In this document: piece after piece, positions 1 to 12,752 of the stretch
Position numbering within the stretch: the first letter of the stretch is position 1
How the letters are laid out: each line of letters starts with the position of its first letter
Source: Photobacterium sanguinicancri
GTDB lineage: Bacteria > Pseudomonadota > Gammaproteobacteria > Enterobacterales > Vibrionaceae
Direction of reading: 5' to 3'
DNA: 64,000 bases
NCBI RefSeq assembly: GCF_024346675.1
Contig: NZ_AP024850.1
Span: 682,001-746,000, forward strand
Made by a program: the position numbers and the translations under genes
Notes under the pieces: generated by a model
Told to the model about the DNA's origin: nothing
Databases searched by the model: none
The model's input: only the letters and a program-made list of their open reading frames with translations

Positions 1-435
1 TTTTATTTCCATCATGTTCATCCATTAACAATATTATTGACGGTGCTTACTTTAATATTGTTACAGTTTTATATATGGCGTGGTCAATTTTTAGAACTTG
101 TTGAATATTCTGCTTAAATGTAATTTTAAGAGTCACATGTCTCAGAGTAGTAGTATGTTATGGTTTATAAATTCAACTAACTACACTTAGGCTTTAATAT
201 TTGACTTAATTATGTGAAGGGGCGTTATTTTGCTTTTATGCGTTTATTGAGTTGAATTTGACACGGTACTAAAAGATTACATTTGAGGTTGTTAGTGATA
301 AATCACCTAATAAATAGTTTGCTATCACCACTTAATCTTATTGATGTAGGGTGATAATCCTTGTTATTAATTTTAATATAGTATTAAATTCTAATACAGA
401 GCGACAAAGATAAATAACGACAAGGAGTGTCGTCG
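1..435. other. AT-rich upstream region without a recognisable gene
   Basis: This is 435 bases before the first gene, strongly AT-rich and with stops in all frames. It should hold the promoter of the peptide transporter operon. A TTGACA hexamer at 258-263 has no good -10 partner at the usual distance. A weak sigma-70-like pair, TTGTTA at 361-366 and TTAAAT at 384-389 with a 17-bp spacer, lies about 45 bases before the start codon. I see no RNA gene or repeat here. Confidence 0.5.
361..389 (+). promoter_or_regulatory. Possible sigma-70 promoter for the peptide transporter operon
   Basis: TTGTTA (361-366) and TTAAAT (384-389) are separated by 17 bp in an AT-rich stretch, placed properly for a short leader before the ATG at 436. 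Hexamers this loose arise easily by chance in AT-rich DNA, so this is only a candidate. Confidence 0.25.
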
Positions 436-1461
436 ATGTTGTCATATTTTTTACGGCGGTTAATGTTGGTGATTCCTACATTTATCGGTGTAACCTTACT
501 TATATTTACTATCACTCGATTTGTTCCGGGTGGGCCAGTTGAACGCCTACTTGCCAGTATGCAGGCCAAGGGGGATGTGCAATCTACTAGCACGGCTGTT
601 GGCGGAAACAATGCGCTTTCGGATGATCAAATTGCTGAGCTGAATGCCTTTTATGGTCTTGATAAGCCTGTATTTGAAGCGTACACCGAATGGTTGAGCA
701 AACTTGTTGTGCTTGATTTTGGTGAGTCGACCCGTTACTACGAACCTGTTTGGGATATGATTGCTGAGCGTATCCCTGTTTCTGCTTTTTATGGTGGTAT
801 GACGTTTTTTATTAGCTATTTCATCTCTATCCCTCTTGGTTATTTTAAAGCCATGCGTCATGGCAGTGTTTTTGATTCCTCTTCTTCCATTCTGATTTTT
901 GTTGGTTACGCATTGCCGGGGTATGTGGTTGGTATTTTATTGATTACCTTATTTAGCTATCACTTAGAGTGGTTTCCGATGGGGGGCTTTGTTGGGGATG
1001 ATTTTGATGATTACGAAACCATAGCGGAACAGTTTAAAGATATTATGTGGCATGCGGTATTACCGCTAATTTGTTATCTCATTGGTGATTTTGCCACGCT
1101 AACAATGACGATGAAAAATAACTTAATGGAAAACCTATCTGCGGATTATGTGCGAACAGCTATAGCCAAAGGTTTACCTTTTAAAACGGCGGTTCGTAAA
1201 CATGCCTTGCGTAATAGCCTGATTCCTATTGCGAGCCACTTTGGTAATTCATTACTCTTTTTTATGAGCGGCTCATTTCTGATTGAAGTGATTTTCAATA
1301 TAGATGGAGTCGGACTACTGGGGTATGAAGCTATTATGGAGCGTGATTATCCCGTTGTGATGGGGATTGTTGCGATAAATGCCGTGTTACTAATGATAGG
1401 CAATATATTGTCTGATATGTGTGTCGCGGTGGTTGATCCTCGTGTGAAATTTGGAGCGTGA
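436..1461 (+). CDS. yejB: Peptide ABC transporter permease, YejB-like
   Basis: Inner-membrane permease of a binding-protein-dependent ABC importer for peptides (E. coli YejB family, also used by microcin C). The protein is about 341 residues and begins with the typical membrane start LSYFLRRLMLVIPTF, followed by a GGPV motif, a long periplasmic loop with YGLDKP, and several hydrophobic segments. The cytoplasmic coupling loop (around AKGLPFKTAVRKHALRNS) is the EAA loop that contacts the ATPase. I start at ATG 436, not the in-frame GTG nine bases earlier, because the AAGGAG at 422-427 is then 8 bases away. It overlaps nothing but lies 4 bases before the next ATG, so the two permeases are translationally coupled. 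Good resemblance to E. coli YejB over the full length. Confidence 0.87.
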   Translation: MLSYFLRRLMLVIPTFIGVTLLIFTITRFVPGGPVERLLASMQAKGDVQSTSTAVGGNNALSDDQIAELNAFYGLDKPVFEAYTEWLSKLVVLDFGESTRYYEPVWDMIAERIPVSAFYGGMTFFISYFISIPLGYFKAMRHGSVFDSSSSILIFVGYALPGYVVGILLITLFSYHLEWFPMGGFVGDDFDDYETIAEQFKDIMWHAVLPLICYLIGDFATLTMTMKNNLMENLSADYVRTAIAKGLPFKTAVRKHALRNSLIPIASHFGNSLLFFMSGSFLIEVIFNIDGVGLLGYEAIMERDYPVVMGIVAINAVLLMIGNILSDMCVAVVDPRVKFGA

Positions 1462-1465
1462 ATCA

Positions 1466-2506
1466 ATGACAATTAATCCATTAACTCGAAAAAAACTACT
1501 GCGATTTAAACAGATCAAACGAGGGTATTACTCCTTTATTATTTTGTCTGTATTACTGCTTTTATCATTAGTCGCTGAATTATTTATTAATAGTAAAGCG
1601 CTCATCGTCAGCTATAACGGGCAATGGCATTTTCCTGTCGTAAGTGATGTTCGTGCAGGATCGGAATTTGGCTTAGGATATAAAAAAGAGACCGATTATC
1701 GGGAGCTTCAAGCGCTATACCAGCAACAGTCTGAAGGCAATTGGGTATTATTACCTATTATTCCATGGGACCCGTATGAGCAAGATTTTAGTGGTGATTT
1801 CCCACCTACCGAACCGAACTTTGTCGATAAGCACTATTTAGGAACGGATACCATAGGCCGCGACATTGTAGCTCGGCTGGTTTATGGCTTTCGTATCGCG
1901 ATGGGATTTGCGTTAAGTACTATGGTGATTTCTTATGTGATAGGCGTCGCGGTAGGGTGTGCGATGGGTTTTTGGGGCGGTAAGTTCGATCTTGTTGCCC
2001 AGCGTGTCATCGAAATTTGGTCCATGGTGCCATTCTTATACGTCATTATGATTTTGGTCTCGATCACTCAGCCCACTTTTTCGTTATTTGTCGCTATCAA
2101 TGTGCTCTTTGGTTGGATGGGGATGACGTGGTACATGCGAACCATGACCTATAAAGAATCTGCCCGTGAGTATGTGATGGCTGCGAGAGCATTGGGAGCC
2201 TCTACTGCTCGAATTATGTTTAAACATATCTTGCCTAATACCATGGTAATGATTGTAACGCTTGCCCCCTTCACCATTGCGGCAAATATCACAGCATTAA
2301 CTGCACTTGATTATTTAGGGTTAGGGTTGATGCCTCCGACGCCAAGTTGGGGCGACTTGTTACAGCAAGGCAAGTCGAATCTCGATTCACCATGGATTGT
2401 GGTGTCAGTTGTTACTGCGATTGTATTGGTATTGGTGATGGTGACCTTTATCGGAGAGGCTATTCGCGAAGCATTCGACCCTAAAAAATACACCCGCTAT
2501 ATTTAG
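1466..2506 (+). CDS. yejE: Peptide ABC transporter permease, YejE-like
   Basis: Second inner-membrane permease of the importer, about 346 residues, corresponding to E. coli YejE. An N-terminal membrane helix (residues about 17-41) is followed by a long periplasmic segment containing HYLGTDTIGRDIVARL, the signature of DppC/OppC-type permeases. Five further hydrophobic segments and an EAA loop (AARALGASTARIMFKHILPN) follow. The ATG at 1466 is preferred over an upstream TTG at 1451, since GGAG at 1453-1456 then acts as ribosome binding site inside the end of yejB. Operon partner of the flanking permease and binding protein genes. Confidence 0.87.
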   Translation: MTINPLTRKKLLRFKQIKRGYYSFIILSVLLLLSLVAELFINSKALIVSYNGQWHFPVVSDVRAGSEFGLGYKKETDYRELQALYQQQSEGNWVLLPIIPWDPYEQDFSGDFPPTEPNFVDKHYLGTDTIGRDIVARLVYGFRIAMGFALSTMVISYVIGVAVGCAMGFWGGKFDLVAQRVIEIWSMVPFLYVIMILVSITQPTFSLFVAINVLFGWMGMTWYMRTMTYKESAREYVMAARALGASTARIMFKHILPNTMVMIVTLAPFTIAANITALTALDYLGLGLMPPTPSWGDLLQQGKSNLDSPWIVVSVVTAIVLVLVMVTFIGEAIREAFDPKKYTRYI

Positions 2507-2563
2507 ATCAGAGCGGATCTTTTTCAATAAATTGGTTCATCACTAACACAAGGATGTATAACG

Positions 2564-4411
2564 ATGAAGTTTTTAACTTTTACCGCTGTAGCGGCAGCGA
2601 CCGCATTTCATTTTAATGTCCAAGCTGCACAGCTACCAGATAATTTGACGTGGGTATCGAATGCCAATGAGCCATTATTTGCATCCGAAGAAGCGCAGTT
2701 CGGAGGTAAATTCCGAACCTATATTCAAAGTTTTCCGCAAACATTTCGGGTGATAGGCCCTGATTCTAATGGTGCTTTTCGTTCATGGCTGGTGGATAAC
2801 CGCCCATCATCTGTTACACGTCACCCTGTTACTAATAAATGGATCCCTGAAATTACCGATGAGTGGGCATACGGAGATGATAATAAAACGGTTTATTTCA
2901 AGATTAACCCGAAAGCAACATGGTCTGATGGTAAGGCGATCACATCGGATGATTTCGCGTTTGTGTTAACGTTAATGCGTTCAAAAGATATTATCGATCC
3001 TTGGTATAACCAGCATTATACTGAGCAAATAAAAGAAGTTGTGAAATACGATGATCATACATTTGCGGTTGTTTCGACTAAGCCTCGTAATCGTGAAGAT
3101 TTGATGATCTATAGTAACTTCCAGCCTCGTCCTGCTCATTTCTATCAGACTAAAAATGATAAAAATAATGATGGTATCGATGATAACTTTGTTCGCAAAT
3201 ACAACTTCAAAGCAGAGCCATCAGCTGGACCTTATTATTTAGATAAAGTGAAAAAAGGAAAATCACTGACATTTAAGCATATTGGCCAAGATTGGTGGGG
3301 CTACTCCAACCGCTATTTTCAGAATCGTTATAATGTTGAAAAAATCAGTATTAAAGTAATCCGTGATAACGATATAGCGAAGAAGCATTTTGAGAAAGGT
3401 AACATCGATACCTTTGCTTTGCTTATTCCATCGCTTTGGCATGAAAAGTCAAACACCAAGCCCTATCAGCAAGGTTATATTCATAAGTTCTGGGGCTATA
3501 ATCAAGTGCCTGAAGGGGCGGGTGGGATATGGATCAACACTGCCAAAGATAAGCTTGATAACCCGATTATTCGTCAAGGATTAGCGCATGCCATCGACTT
3601 TGATGGCATGATCACCAAGTTGCTACGGGGCGATTATACCCGTTTGCCAAATGGTGTTGGGGTTGGTCATGGTGACTACACCAATAATGCAATAACAGCC
3701 CCAAAGTTCGCGCCTGAATTGGCGGCCCAAAAATTTGCGAAAGCGGGTTTTGATAAAGTGGGTGGAGATGGCATTCGTATTAATAGTAAAGGTGAGCGTT
3801 TAACGTTTGCTGTGACGTATGGTTACGCTCAGCACACGCCGAGAATTGCTTATTTAAAAGAGCAGGCAAAAGAAGCAGGATTAGAACTAACACTTAATCT
3901 TGTGGATGGTTCGTCAGCGTTTAAATATGTATTAGAGAAAAAACATCAGTTATCTTTCCATCGAATGGGTACGTCTGAAATTCCTGCATACTGGGAGTAT
4001 TTCCACTCAGACAATGCCAATAAAGTTCAGAATAACAACTTTACAAATTTTAGTTCGCCTGAACTCGATGCGCTGATCATGGCGTATCGTTCTGAATTCG
4101 ATCTTGAAAAGAAAAAACAAACTTCGCGCCAAATTCAACAGTTAGTCAGTGAGGAAAACGTCATTATCCCTGGCTATATGGTGCCTTATACTCGTGAAGG
4201 TTACTGGCGTTGGTTGAAGTATCCGAAACCAGCGATGACCAAGTTGACTAAGTTTTTGTTCACTACTGGTACATTCCGTGACTATGGCACTTTCTGGATA
4301 GATCCCGTTGAATACAAAGAAACGAAAGCGGCAGTGAAAAAAGGACGAAAGTTTGAGCCGATGACGGTTGTTGATGAAACTTACAAGCGGTCCAGTTCGG
4401 AGAATAATTAG
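2564..4411 (+). CDS. yejA: Peptide-binding periplasmic protein, YejA-like (SBP family 5)
   Basis: Periplasmic substrate-binding protein of the importer, 615 residues. It has a cleavable signal peptide (residues 1 to about 22, ending VQA-A). The mature part shows the family-5 layout: WAYGDDNKTVYFKINPKATWSDG near residue 105 and a DDFAFVLTLM segment after it. GPYYLDKVKKGKSLTF comes in the middle, and RQGLAHAIDFDGMI near residue 345. The position of the gene after the permeases and before the ATPases differs from E. coli, where yejA comes first. An AAGGA motif lies 9 bases before the ATG. The length is close to E. coli YejA (about 604). Substrate is not predictable beyond peptides or peptide-like compounds. 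Confidence 0.85.
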   Translation: MKFLTFTAVAAATAFHFNVQAAQLPDNLTWVSNANEPLFASEEAQFGGKFRTYIQSFPQTFRVIGPDSNGAFRSWLVDNRPSSVTRHPVTNKWIPEITDEWAYGDDNKTVYFKINPKATWSDGKAITSDDFAFVLTLMRSKDIIDPWYNQHYTEQIKEVVKYDDHTFAVVSTKPRNREDLMIYSNFQPRPAHFYQTKNDKNNDGIDDNFVRKYNFKAEPSAGPYYLDKVKKGKSLTFKHIGQDWWGYSNRYFQNRYNVEKISIKVIRDNDIAKKHFEKGNIDTFALLIPSLWHEKSNTKPYQQGYIHKFWGYNQVPEGAGGIWINTAKDKLDNPIIRQGLAHAIDFDGMITKLLRGDYTRLPNGVGVGHGDYTNNAITAPKFAPELAAQKFAKAGFDKVGGDGIRINSKGERLTFAVTYGYAQHTPRIAYLKEQAKEAGLELTLNLVDGSSAFKYVLEKKHQLSFHRMGTSEIPAYWEYFHSDNANKVQNNNFTNFSSPELDALIMAYRSEFDLEKKKQTSRQIQQLVSEENVIIPGYMVPYTREGYWRWLKYPKPAMTKLTKFLFTTGTFRDYGTFWIDPVEYKETKAAVKKGRKFEPMTVVDETYKRSSSENN

Positions 4412-5398
4412 ATGACAGACTCGGTGATTTTATCTGTGAATGATCTCGTCACTGAGTTCACGACAGATGGTGGTGTTGTTCGGGTATTAGATGGTGTGAC
4501 ATTCGATGTGAAAAAAGGGAAGACACTTGGAATTGTCGGAGAGTCGGGTTGTGGCAAGAGTGTAACTGCCATGTCGATAATGGGGCTTTTACCTCGCCCT
4601 TATGGACAAGTAGTGGGGGGGCAGGTTTACCTTGATGGAACCGATTTACTTGGATTACCGCCACAAGACCTCTATCACATGCGTGGTAATCGTATCTCAA
4701 TGATATTCCAAGACCCAATGACAGCCCTTAACCCGGTACACACCATAGGGAAACAAATTAATGAAGTGTTAGAACTACATCGTCCTGAACTGAATAAACG
4801 TCAACGATTCGATTATGCGTTATCCATGTTTAAAAAAGTGGGAATTCCTTCCCCAGAACAACGTATTCACGAGTACCCCCATAACTTATCAGGTGGTATG
4901 CGTCAGCGAGTGATGATCGCGATTGCACTAGCATGCCAACCCGATGTGCTGATCTGTGATGAACCCACCACTGCATTAGATGTGACCGTTCAAGCTCAAA
5001 TTCTTGATTTGATGCGTGAGATCCAACAAGAAACTGGGATGGCAATTATCTTCATCACACACGATTTAGGTGTGGTTGCCGAAGTTTGCGACGACGTTGT
5101 TGTTATGTATGCGGGGCGAGCGGTTGAAGCTAGTGATGTTTTTAGATTGTTTGAGCAAGCTAAACATCCTTATAGTCGAGGATTACTGCAATCAATGCCT
5201 ACGCTGAATGTAGGGCATAAGCAGCCGCTGCAAACGATCCCTGGCACTGTCCCGCAATTAGATGAGATGCCTCAAGGCTGTCGTTTTTGCACGCGGTGCC
5301 AGTTTATGACGAAGAAGTGTGAATCTCTGCAGCCATCTTGGGAGCGGCTAGGCAATACACATCTCGTGAGTTGTCACCATTGGCGAGAGGTACATTGA
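4412..5398 (+). CDS. Peptide ABC transporter ATP-binding protein (DppD/OppD-like, first YejF half)
   Basis: Cytoplasmic ATPase of the importer, 328 residues. Visible motifs are Walker A GESGCGKS (43-50), the Q-loop [12 protein letters not shown], the ABC signature LSGGMRQR, Walker B VLICDEP, and the H-loop FITHDLGVV. The C-terminal tail carries the cysteine-rich OppD/DppD motif GCRFCTRC, which in this family can hold an iron-sulfur cluster. The ATG directly follows the stop of the binding-protein gene with no gap. In E. coli the two ATPase halves are one YejF protein; here they are separate genes, as in Dpp/Opp systems. Confidence 0.88.
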   Translation: MTDSVILSVNDLVTEFTTDGGVVRVLDGVTFDVKKGKTLGIVGESGCGKSVTAMSIMGLLPRPYGQVVGGQVYLDGTDLLGLPPQDLYHMRGNRISMIFQDPMTALNPVHTIGKQINEVLELHRPELNKRQRFDYALSMFKKVGIPSPEQRIHEYPHNLSGGMRQRVMIAIALACQPDVLICDEPTTALDVTVQAQILDLMREIQQETGMAIIFITHDLGVVAEVCDDVVVMYAGRAVEASDVFRLFEQAKHPYSRGLLQSMPTLNVGHKQPLQTIPGTVPQLDEMPQGCRFCTRCQFMTKKCESLQPSWERLGNTHLVSCHHWREVH

Positions 5399-5400
5399 TC

Positions 5401-6411
5401 ATGGAATTACTGAAGATTAAAGATCTCAAAAAGCACTTCCATTCGGGTGGCGGTTTATTACGAAAGGGTTACTCGGTAAAAGCGGTTGATGGGGTAAGCC
5501 TTAGTTTAAATAAGGGAGAAACTTTAGGGTTAGTAGGGGAGTCTGGCTGTGGGAAAAGTACGTTAGGGCGAACATTACTTAAATTATTTGAACCAACAGC
5601 AGGAAAGATTTATTTCGAAGGTAAAGATATTACTTCGTTATCAGTAAAAGACATGCGGGTATTAAGGCAAGATATGCAAATTGTCTTTCAAGATCCTACC
5701 GAGTCACTCAACGCGCGTCATACAGTGGGTATGATTATCGAAGAGCCATTTGTTATTCACAATATTGGCACTGCAAGTGAGCGTAAAGTTTGGGTGAAAG
5801 AGTTACTGGTGAAAGTGGGTTTGTCTGAAAGTGCCGCTGAACGTTATCCCCATGAATTTTCTGGTGGCCAAAAGCAAAGAATAGGAATTGCTCGTGCTAT
5901 CGCATTAAAGCCGAAACTTCTGGTATGTGATGAATCGGTATCAGCCTTGGATGTTTCTGTTCAAGCGCAAATTATCAATTTACTATTGGCTTTGCAGCAG
6001 GAGCTTCAGTTATCGCTTATTTTCATTGCGCATGATTTATCGGTAGTGAAGCATATATCGGATCGTGTTGCAGTTATGTATTTGGGTAAAATTGTAGAAA
6101 CTGGCCCAACTGCTAACGTGTACACTCAGCCTTCGCACCCTTATACCCAAGCGTTACTGTCGGCGATCCCTATCCCTAACCCAAGATTGCGTAATCAAAC
6201 TCGAATTATGCTGGAAGGTGAGTTGCCTTCGCCGATTAATCCTCCCCAAGGTTGTCGTTTTCACACCCGTTGCCATTATGCCACAGATAAATGCCAATCA
6301 AATCAACCGATAGAAGTGAATATATCAGCTAATCATAGTGTTGCTTGTCATTATCCTTTAGACGTTGCACCCAGTAAAATTGACAAAATAGAGGTATTAA
6401 GTACCGATTAA
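5401..6411 (+). CDS. Peptide ABC transporter ATP-binding protein (DppF/OppF-like, second YejF half)
   Basis: Second ATPase of the importer, 336 residues. It carries Walker A GESGCGKS (about residues 50-57), Q-loop [14 protein letters not shown], signature [16 protein letters not shown], Walker [13 protein letters not shown] and H-loop IAHDLSV. The oligopeptide ABC C-terminal domain ends in [15 protein letters not shown]. The start is ATG 5401, two bases after the previous stop, with GAGAGG as ribosome binding site inside the upstream gene; a longer frame opening at 5338 is overlap only. Walker B reads CDES where CDEP is usual, a common variant in OppF-like proteins. It is the last gene of the operon, with no clear terminator before the rRNA promoter. 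Confidence 0.88.
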   Translation: MELLKIKDLKKHFHSGGGLLRKGYSVKAVDGVSLSLNKGETLGLVGESGCGKSTLGRTLLKLFEPTAGKIYFEGKDITSLSVKDMRVLRQDMQIVFQDPTESLNARHTVGMIIEEPFVIHNIGTASERKVWVKELLVKVGLSESAAERYPHEFSGGQKQRIGIARAIALKPKLLVCDESVSALDVSVQAQIINLLLALQQELQLSLIFIAHDLSVVKHISDRVAVMYLGKIVETGPTANVYTQPSHPYTQALLSAIPIPNPRLRNQTRIMLEGELPSPINPPQGCRFHTRCHYATDKCQSNQPIEVNISANHSVACHYPLDVAPSKIDKIEVLSTD

Positions 6412-6462
6412 AGGGTATTTGTTTAAAAAGTGCGCGGTTGGTGGTTTTTTTGAATTTAAGGG

Positions 6463-6497
6463 TTGCCAGCTTTTTGGAACTCCCTATAATACGACCT
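6463..6497 (+). promoter_or_regulatory. rRNA operon promoter
   Basis: A -35 element TTGCCA (6463-6468) and a perfect -10 TATAAT (6485-6490) are separated by 16 bp. A, T and G-rich DNA upstream could act as an UP element. Transcription would begin near 6497, about 270 bases before the 16S gene, which is typical for an rrn leader. A 16-bp spacer with a strong -10 fits the growth-rate-regulated rrn promoter type. Confidence 0.8.
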
Positions 6498-6540
6498 CAC
6501 TGACACGGAGCAAGGCGCTAAGCCCGCTACGAAGTCAGTA

Positions 6541-6553
6541 TGTTCTTTAACAA
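6541..6553 (+). promoter_or_regulatory. boxA antitermination element in the rrn leader
   Basis: The sequence TGTTCTTTAACAA matches the rrn boxA consensus TGCTCTTTAACA except at one position. BoxA in the nascent leader recruits NusB/NusE and makes the polymerase resistant to Rho. It lies between the promoter and the 16S gene as expected. Confidence 0.75.
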
Positions 6554-6765
6554 TTTGACCATGCAATCTGTGTGGGCACTCGTGAAATGAATAGTCAAAA
6601 CTGTTCATTGTTACTTTTTAAGTAAGAATGAATTTGGCATCAATGAACTGAGTGACCAATACAAAACTTAAGTTTACTTAAGCTTTGGCACAGTCAATTC
6701 GAATATCATGACTAGCTTCTAGTTATCGATATTCAATCAGTATTCATTGAGCCATCAAAAACTTT

Positions 6766-8323
<1,558 letters not shown>

Positions 8324-8425
8324 AACGATAGACTGCTTGTTTGATGCAGTGTCCACACAGATTGCTTGGTTAAAATGTAAAAGAGCGCTAAATGTTGCCC
8401 AACAACATTTAGCAAGAAAGACTTA

Positions 8426-8501
8426 GTCCCGTTCGTCTAGAGGCCTAGGACACCGCCCTTTCACGGCGGTAACAGGGGTTCGACTCCCCTACGGGACGCC
8501 A
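8426..8501 (+). tRNA. tRNA-Glu (anticodon TTC)
   Basis: This is a 76-nt cloverleaf with encoded CCA. The acceptor stem GTCCCGT pairs with ACGGGAC. The anticodon loop CTTTCAC gives TTC, and the T-arm is GGGGTTCGACTCCCC. It is the first tRNA in the 16S-23S spacer. Confidence 0.96.
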
Positions 8502-8539
8502 CTTTCTTTTAAGATTATGAATGTCTTATTAGAATACGT

Positions 8540-8615
8540 GGGCGATTAGCTCAGTTGGGAGAGCACCTCCCTTACAAGGAGGGGGTCACTGGTTCGAGCC
8601 CGGTATCGCCCACCA
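8540..8615 (+). tRNA. tRNA-Val (anticodon TAC)
   Basis: A 76-nt cloverleaf with acceptor GGGCGAT/ATCGCCC, anticodon loop CTTACAA (TAC), T-loop GTTCGAG and encoded CCA. It lies in the rRNA spacer between tRNA-Glu and tRNA-Ala; the Glu-Val pair is common in Vibrionaceae spacers. Confidence 0.96.
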
Positions 8616-8643
8616 TCTTTCTTAAGTAAAATGAAATACCCTT

Positions 8644-8719
8644 GGGGCTATAGCTCAGCTGGGAGAGCGCTTCGCTGGCAGCGAAGAGGTCAGCGGTTCG
8701 ATCCCGCTTAGCTCCACCA
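8644..8719 (+). tRNA. tRNA-Ala (anticodon GGC)
   Basis: A 76-nt cloverleaf with acceptor GGGGCTA/TAGCTCC (one G-T pair), anticodon stem CTTCG/CGAAG, loop CTGGCAG giving GGC, and encoded CCA. The rRNA-spacer alanine tRNA in E. coli reads TGC; here it is GGC. Confidence 0.95.
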
Positions 8720-8803
8720 CTCTTTAAAAGTATTTTCTTCATAATGAAGTAAGTGCCATTAAAAAGTGGATCTCATTTCTATTTTATAGAATTAGAAACA
8801 CAA

Positions 8804-8815
8804 TGCTCTTTAACA
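8804..8815 (+). promoter_or_regulatory. boxA element before 23S rRNA
   Basis: An exact TGCTCTTTAACA boxA lies in the spacer about 210 bases before the 23S gene. The rest of the 8720-9023 spacer holds no further tRNA and should contain the RNase III processing stem that pairs around the 23S gene. Confidence 0.8.
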
Positions 8816-9023
8816 ATCTGGAAAGCTGACTAGTAAATTGAATCGTTAGATTCAATTACAATAGTTTTTATCTTTAATGATAAAAACGAGTTCTCAAAAC
8901 AACACACATTCAAGTGTCTTGTGTAGAGTCCGGCGAAAAACCAATGTCCTTATTTTTCTTGATCGGAAATGAGTGACGATAAAACCTTGGTTGTTTGAAC
9001 ATACAGACCTCTTGGGGTTGTAT

Positions 9024-11916
<2,893 letters not shown>

Positions 11917-12035
11917 ACAACACCCAAGGGGTTTTACGGACTCCATAGCGCTTGAATGCGTGTTAAGAACGATATTGTAACTAGTTAACTTTCCCAGATT
12001 GTATCTTCCGCCGATGGCGTAAGATAAACCGAATT

Positions 12036-12155
12036 TGCTTGGCGACCATAGCATTATGGACCCACCTGATCCCATGCCGAACTCAGTAGTGAAACGTAAT
12101 AGCGCCGATGGTAGTGTGGGGTCTCCCCATGTGAGAGTAGGTCATCGCCAGGCTT
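12036..12155 (+). rRNA. rrf: 5S ribosomal RNA
   Basis: A 120-nt gene beginning TGCTTGGCGACC and ending CGCCAGGCTT, with the two ends pairing as helix I. The internal CCCATGCCGAACTC and GAGAGTAGG segments are the standard 5S loops B/C and D/E. Confidence 0.93.
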
Positions 12156-12219
12156 CAAATTTAGATAAGTGTATTGAACGACATTTATCGGATAGACAGG
12201 CAACTGTTTATCACCGTGT

Positions 12220-12296
12220 GGAGCGGTAGTTCAGTTGGTTAGAATACCGGCCTGTCACGCCGGGGGTCGCGGGTTCGAGTCCCGTCCGCTCCGCCA
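12220..12296 (+). tRNA. tRNA-Asp (anticodon GTC)
   Basis: A 77-nt cloverleaf with acceptor GGAGCGG/CCGCTCC, anticodon loop CTGTCAC (GTC), T-loop GTTCGAG and encoded CCA. It follows 5S with no terminator between them, so it is co-transcribed. E. coli rrnH also ends in a tRNA-Asp and is followed by the yafD-mltD region, as here. Confidence 0.96.
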
Positions 12297-12333
12297 CTTA
12301 TTTAGACAGAGTTAAGTCTTTAAAATAACTAAT

Positions 12334-12410
<77 letters not shown>

Positions 12411-12415
12411 TCTTT

Positions 12416-12446
12416 AAGGCTCTAGCAGAAATGCTGGAGCCTTTTT
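12416..12446 (+). terminator. Rho-independent terminator of the rRNA operon (copy 1)
   Basis: Ten base pairs, GGCTCTAGCA (12418-12427) with TGCTGGAGCC (12432-12441), enclose a GAAA loop and are followed by five T residues. It starts 8 bases after the tRNA-Trp CCA end. Confidence 0.92.
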
Positions 12447-12464
12447 CGTTTTTGGTATTTAGTG

Positions 12465-12533
12465 CTCAGCAGCGGATTCACCGATACCGAAAATCAGCGC
12501 GTGTTGGGCGTTCGGATTTCTCCACTCCTGCCA
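12465..12533 (+). pseudogene. tRNA-Trp 3'-half remnant, copy 1
   Basis: This segment matches the tRNA-Trp gene from the D-arm end to CCA with several substitutions and about 13 extra bases in place of the anticodon loop. It lacks the acceptor 5' strand and D-arm, so it cannot fold as a tRNA. Confidence 0.75.
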
Positions 12534-12538
12534 TCTTT

Positions 12539-12569
12539 AAGGCTCTAGCAGAAATGCTGGCGCCTTTTT
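12539..12569 (+). terminator. Terminator hairpin copy 2 (weakened)
   Basis: This is the same hairpin as copy 1, but one base change (GGCGCC for GGAGCC on the right arm) puts a mismatch in the stem. The T-run is kept. Confidence 0.7.
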
Positions 12570-12587
12570 CGTTTTTGGTATTTAGTG

Positions 12588-12656
12588 CTCAGCAGCGGAT
12601 TCACCGATACCGAAAATCAGCGCGTGTTGGGCGTTCGGATTTCTCCACCTCTGCCA
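12588..12656 (+). pseudogene. tRNA-Trp 3'-half remnant, copy 2
   Basis: Second copy of the tRNA-Trp-like 3' half, almost identical to the first remnant apart from a CT swap just before TGCCA. It cannot fold as a tRNA for the same reasons. Confidence 0.75.
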
Positions 12657-12661
12657 TCTTT

Positions 12662-12692
12662 AAGGCTCTAGCAGAGATGCTGGAGCCTTTTT
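12662..12692 (+). terminator. Terminator hairpin copy 3
   Basis: GGCTCTAGCA and TGCTGGAGCC are both intact around a GAGA loop, followed by five T residues. It ends the tandem array. Confidence 0.85.
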
Positions 12693-12752
12693 CGTTTCTG
12701 TCATCTAGTTTGTAGTTAAATATAGAGGAGCACTTAACTAGTTAATTCCGCA

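Larger units (their letters stand above)
12411..12710 (+). repeat. 123-bp tandem repeat: terminator plus degenerate 3' half of tRNA-Trp
   Basis: Unit 1 is 12411-12533, unit 2 is 12534-12656, and a partial third unit from 12657 covers the terminator only. Each full unit has the terminator hairpin, then an AT-rich link with a second 10-bp inverted repeat (12449-12458 with 12484-12493 in unit 1). It ends with a sequence matching the tRNA-Trp 3' half (AGCAGCGGATTC, then about 13 inserted bases at the anticodon, CGCGTGTTGGG, a T-arm copy and terminal CCA). The 5' half of the tRNA is not repeated. A continuous reading frame of 121 codons runs through the array because 123 is a multiple of three; I do not think it is coding. 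Confidence 0.9.

Noticed and set aside
258..286. TTGACA hexamer as promoter of the transporter operon
   Set aside because: The hexamer is perfect, but no acceptable -10 element lies 16-18 bp downstream.
12411..12710. Possible attachment site of an integrated element (duplicated tRNA 3' end)
   Set aside because: Duplicated tRNA ends can mark integrations, but the copies are only 123 bp apart, carry shared insertions, and no integrase or phage gene is nearby.
12411..12710. CRISPR-like array
   Set aside because: Repeats are 123 bp without variable spacers, contain terminators and tRNA remnants, and there are no cas genes.
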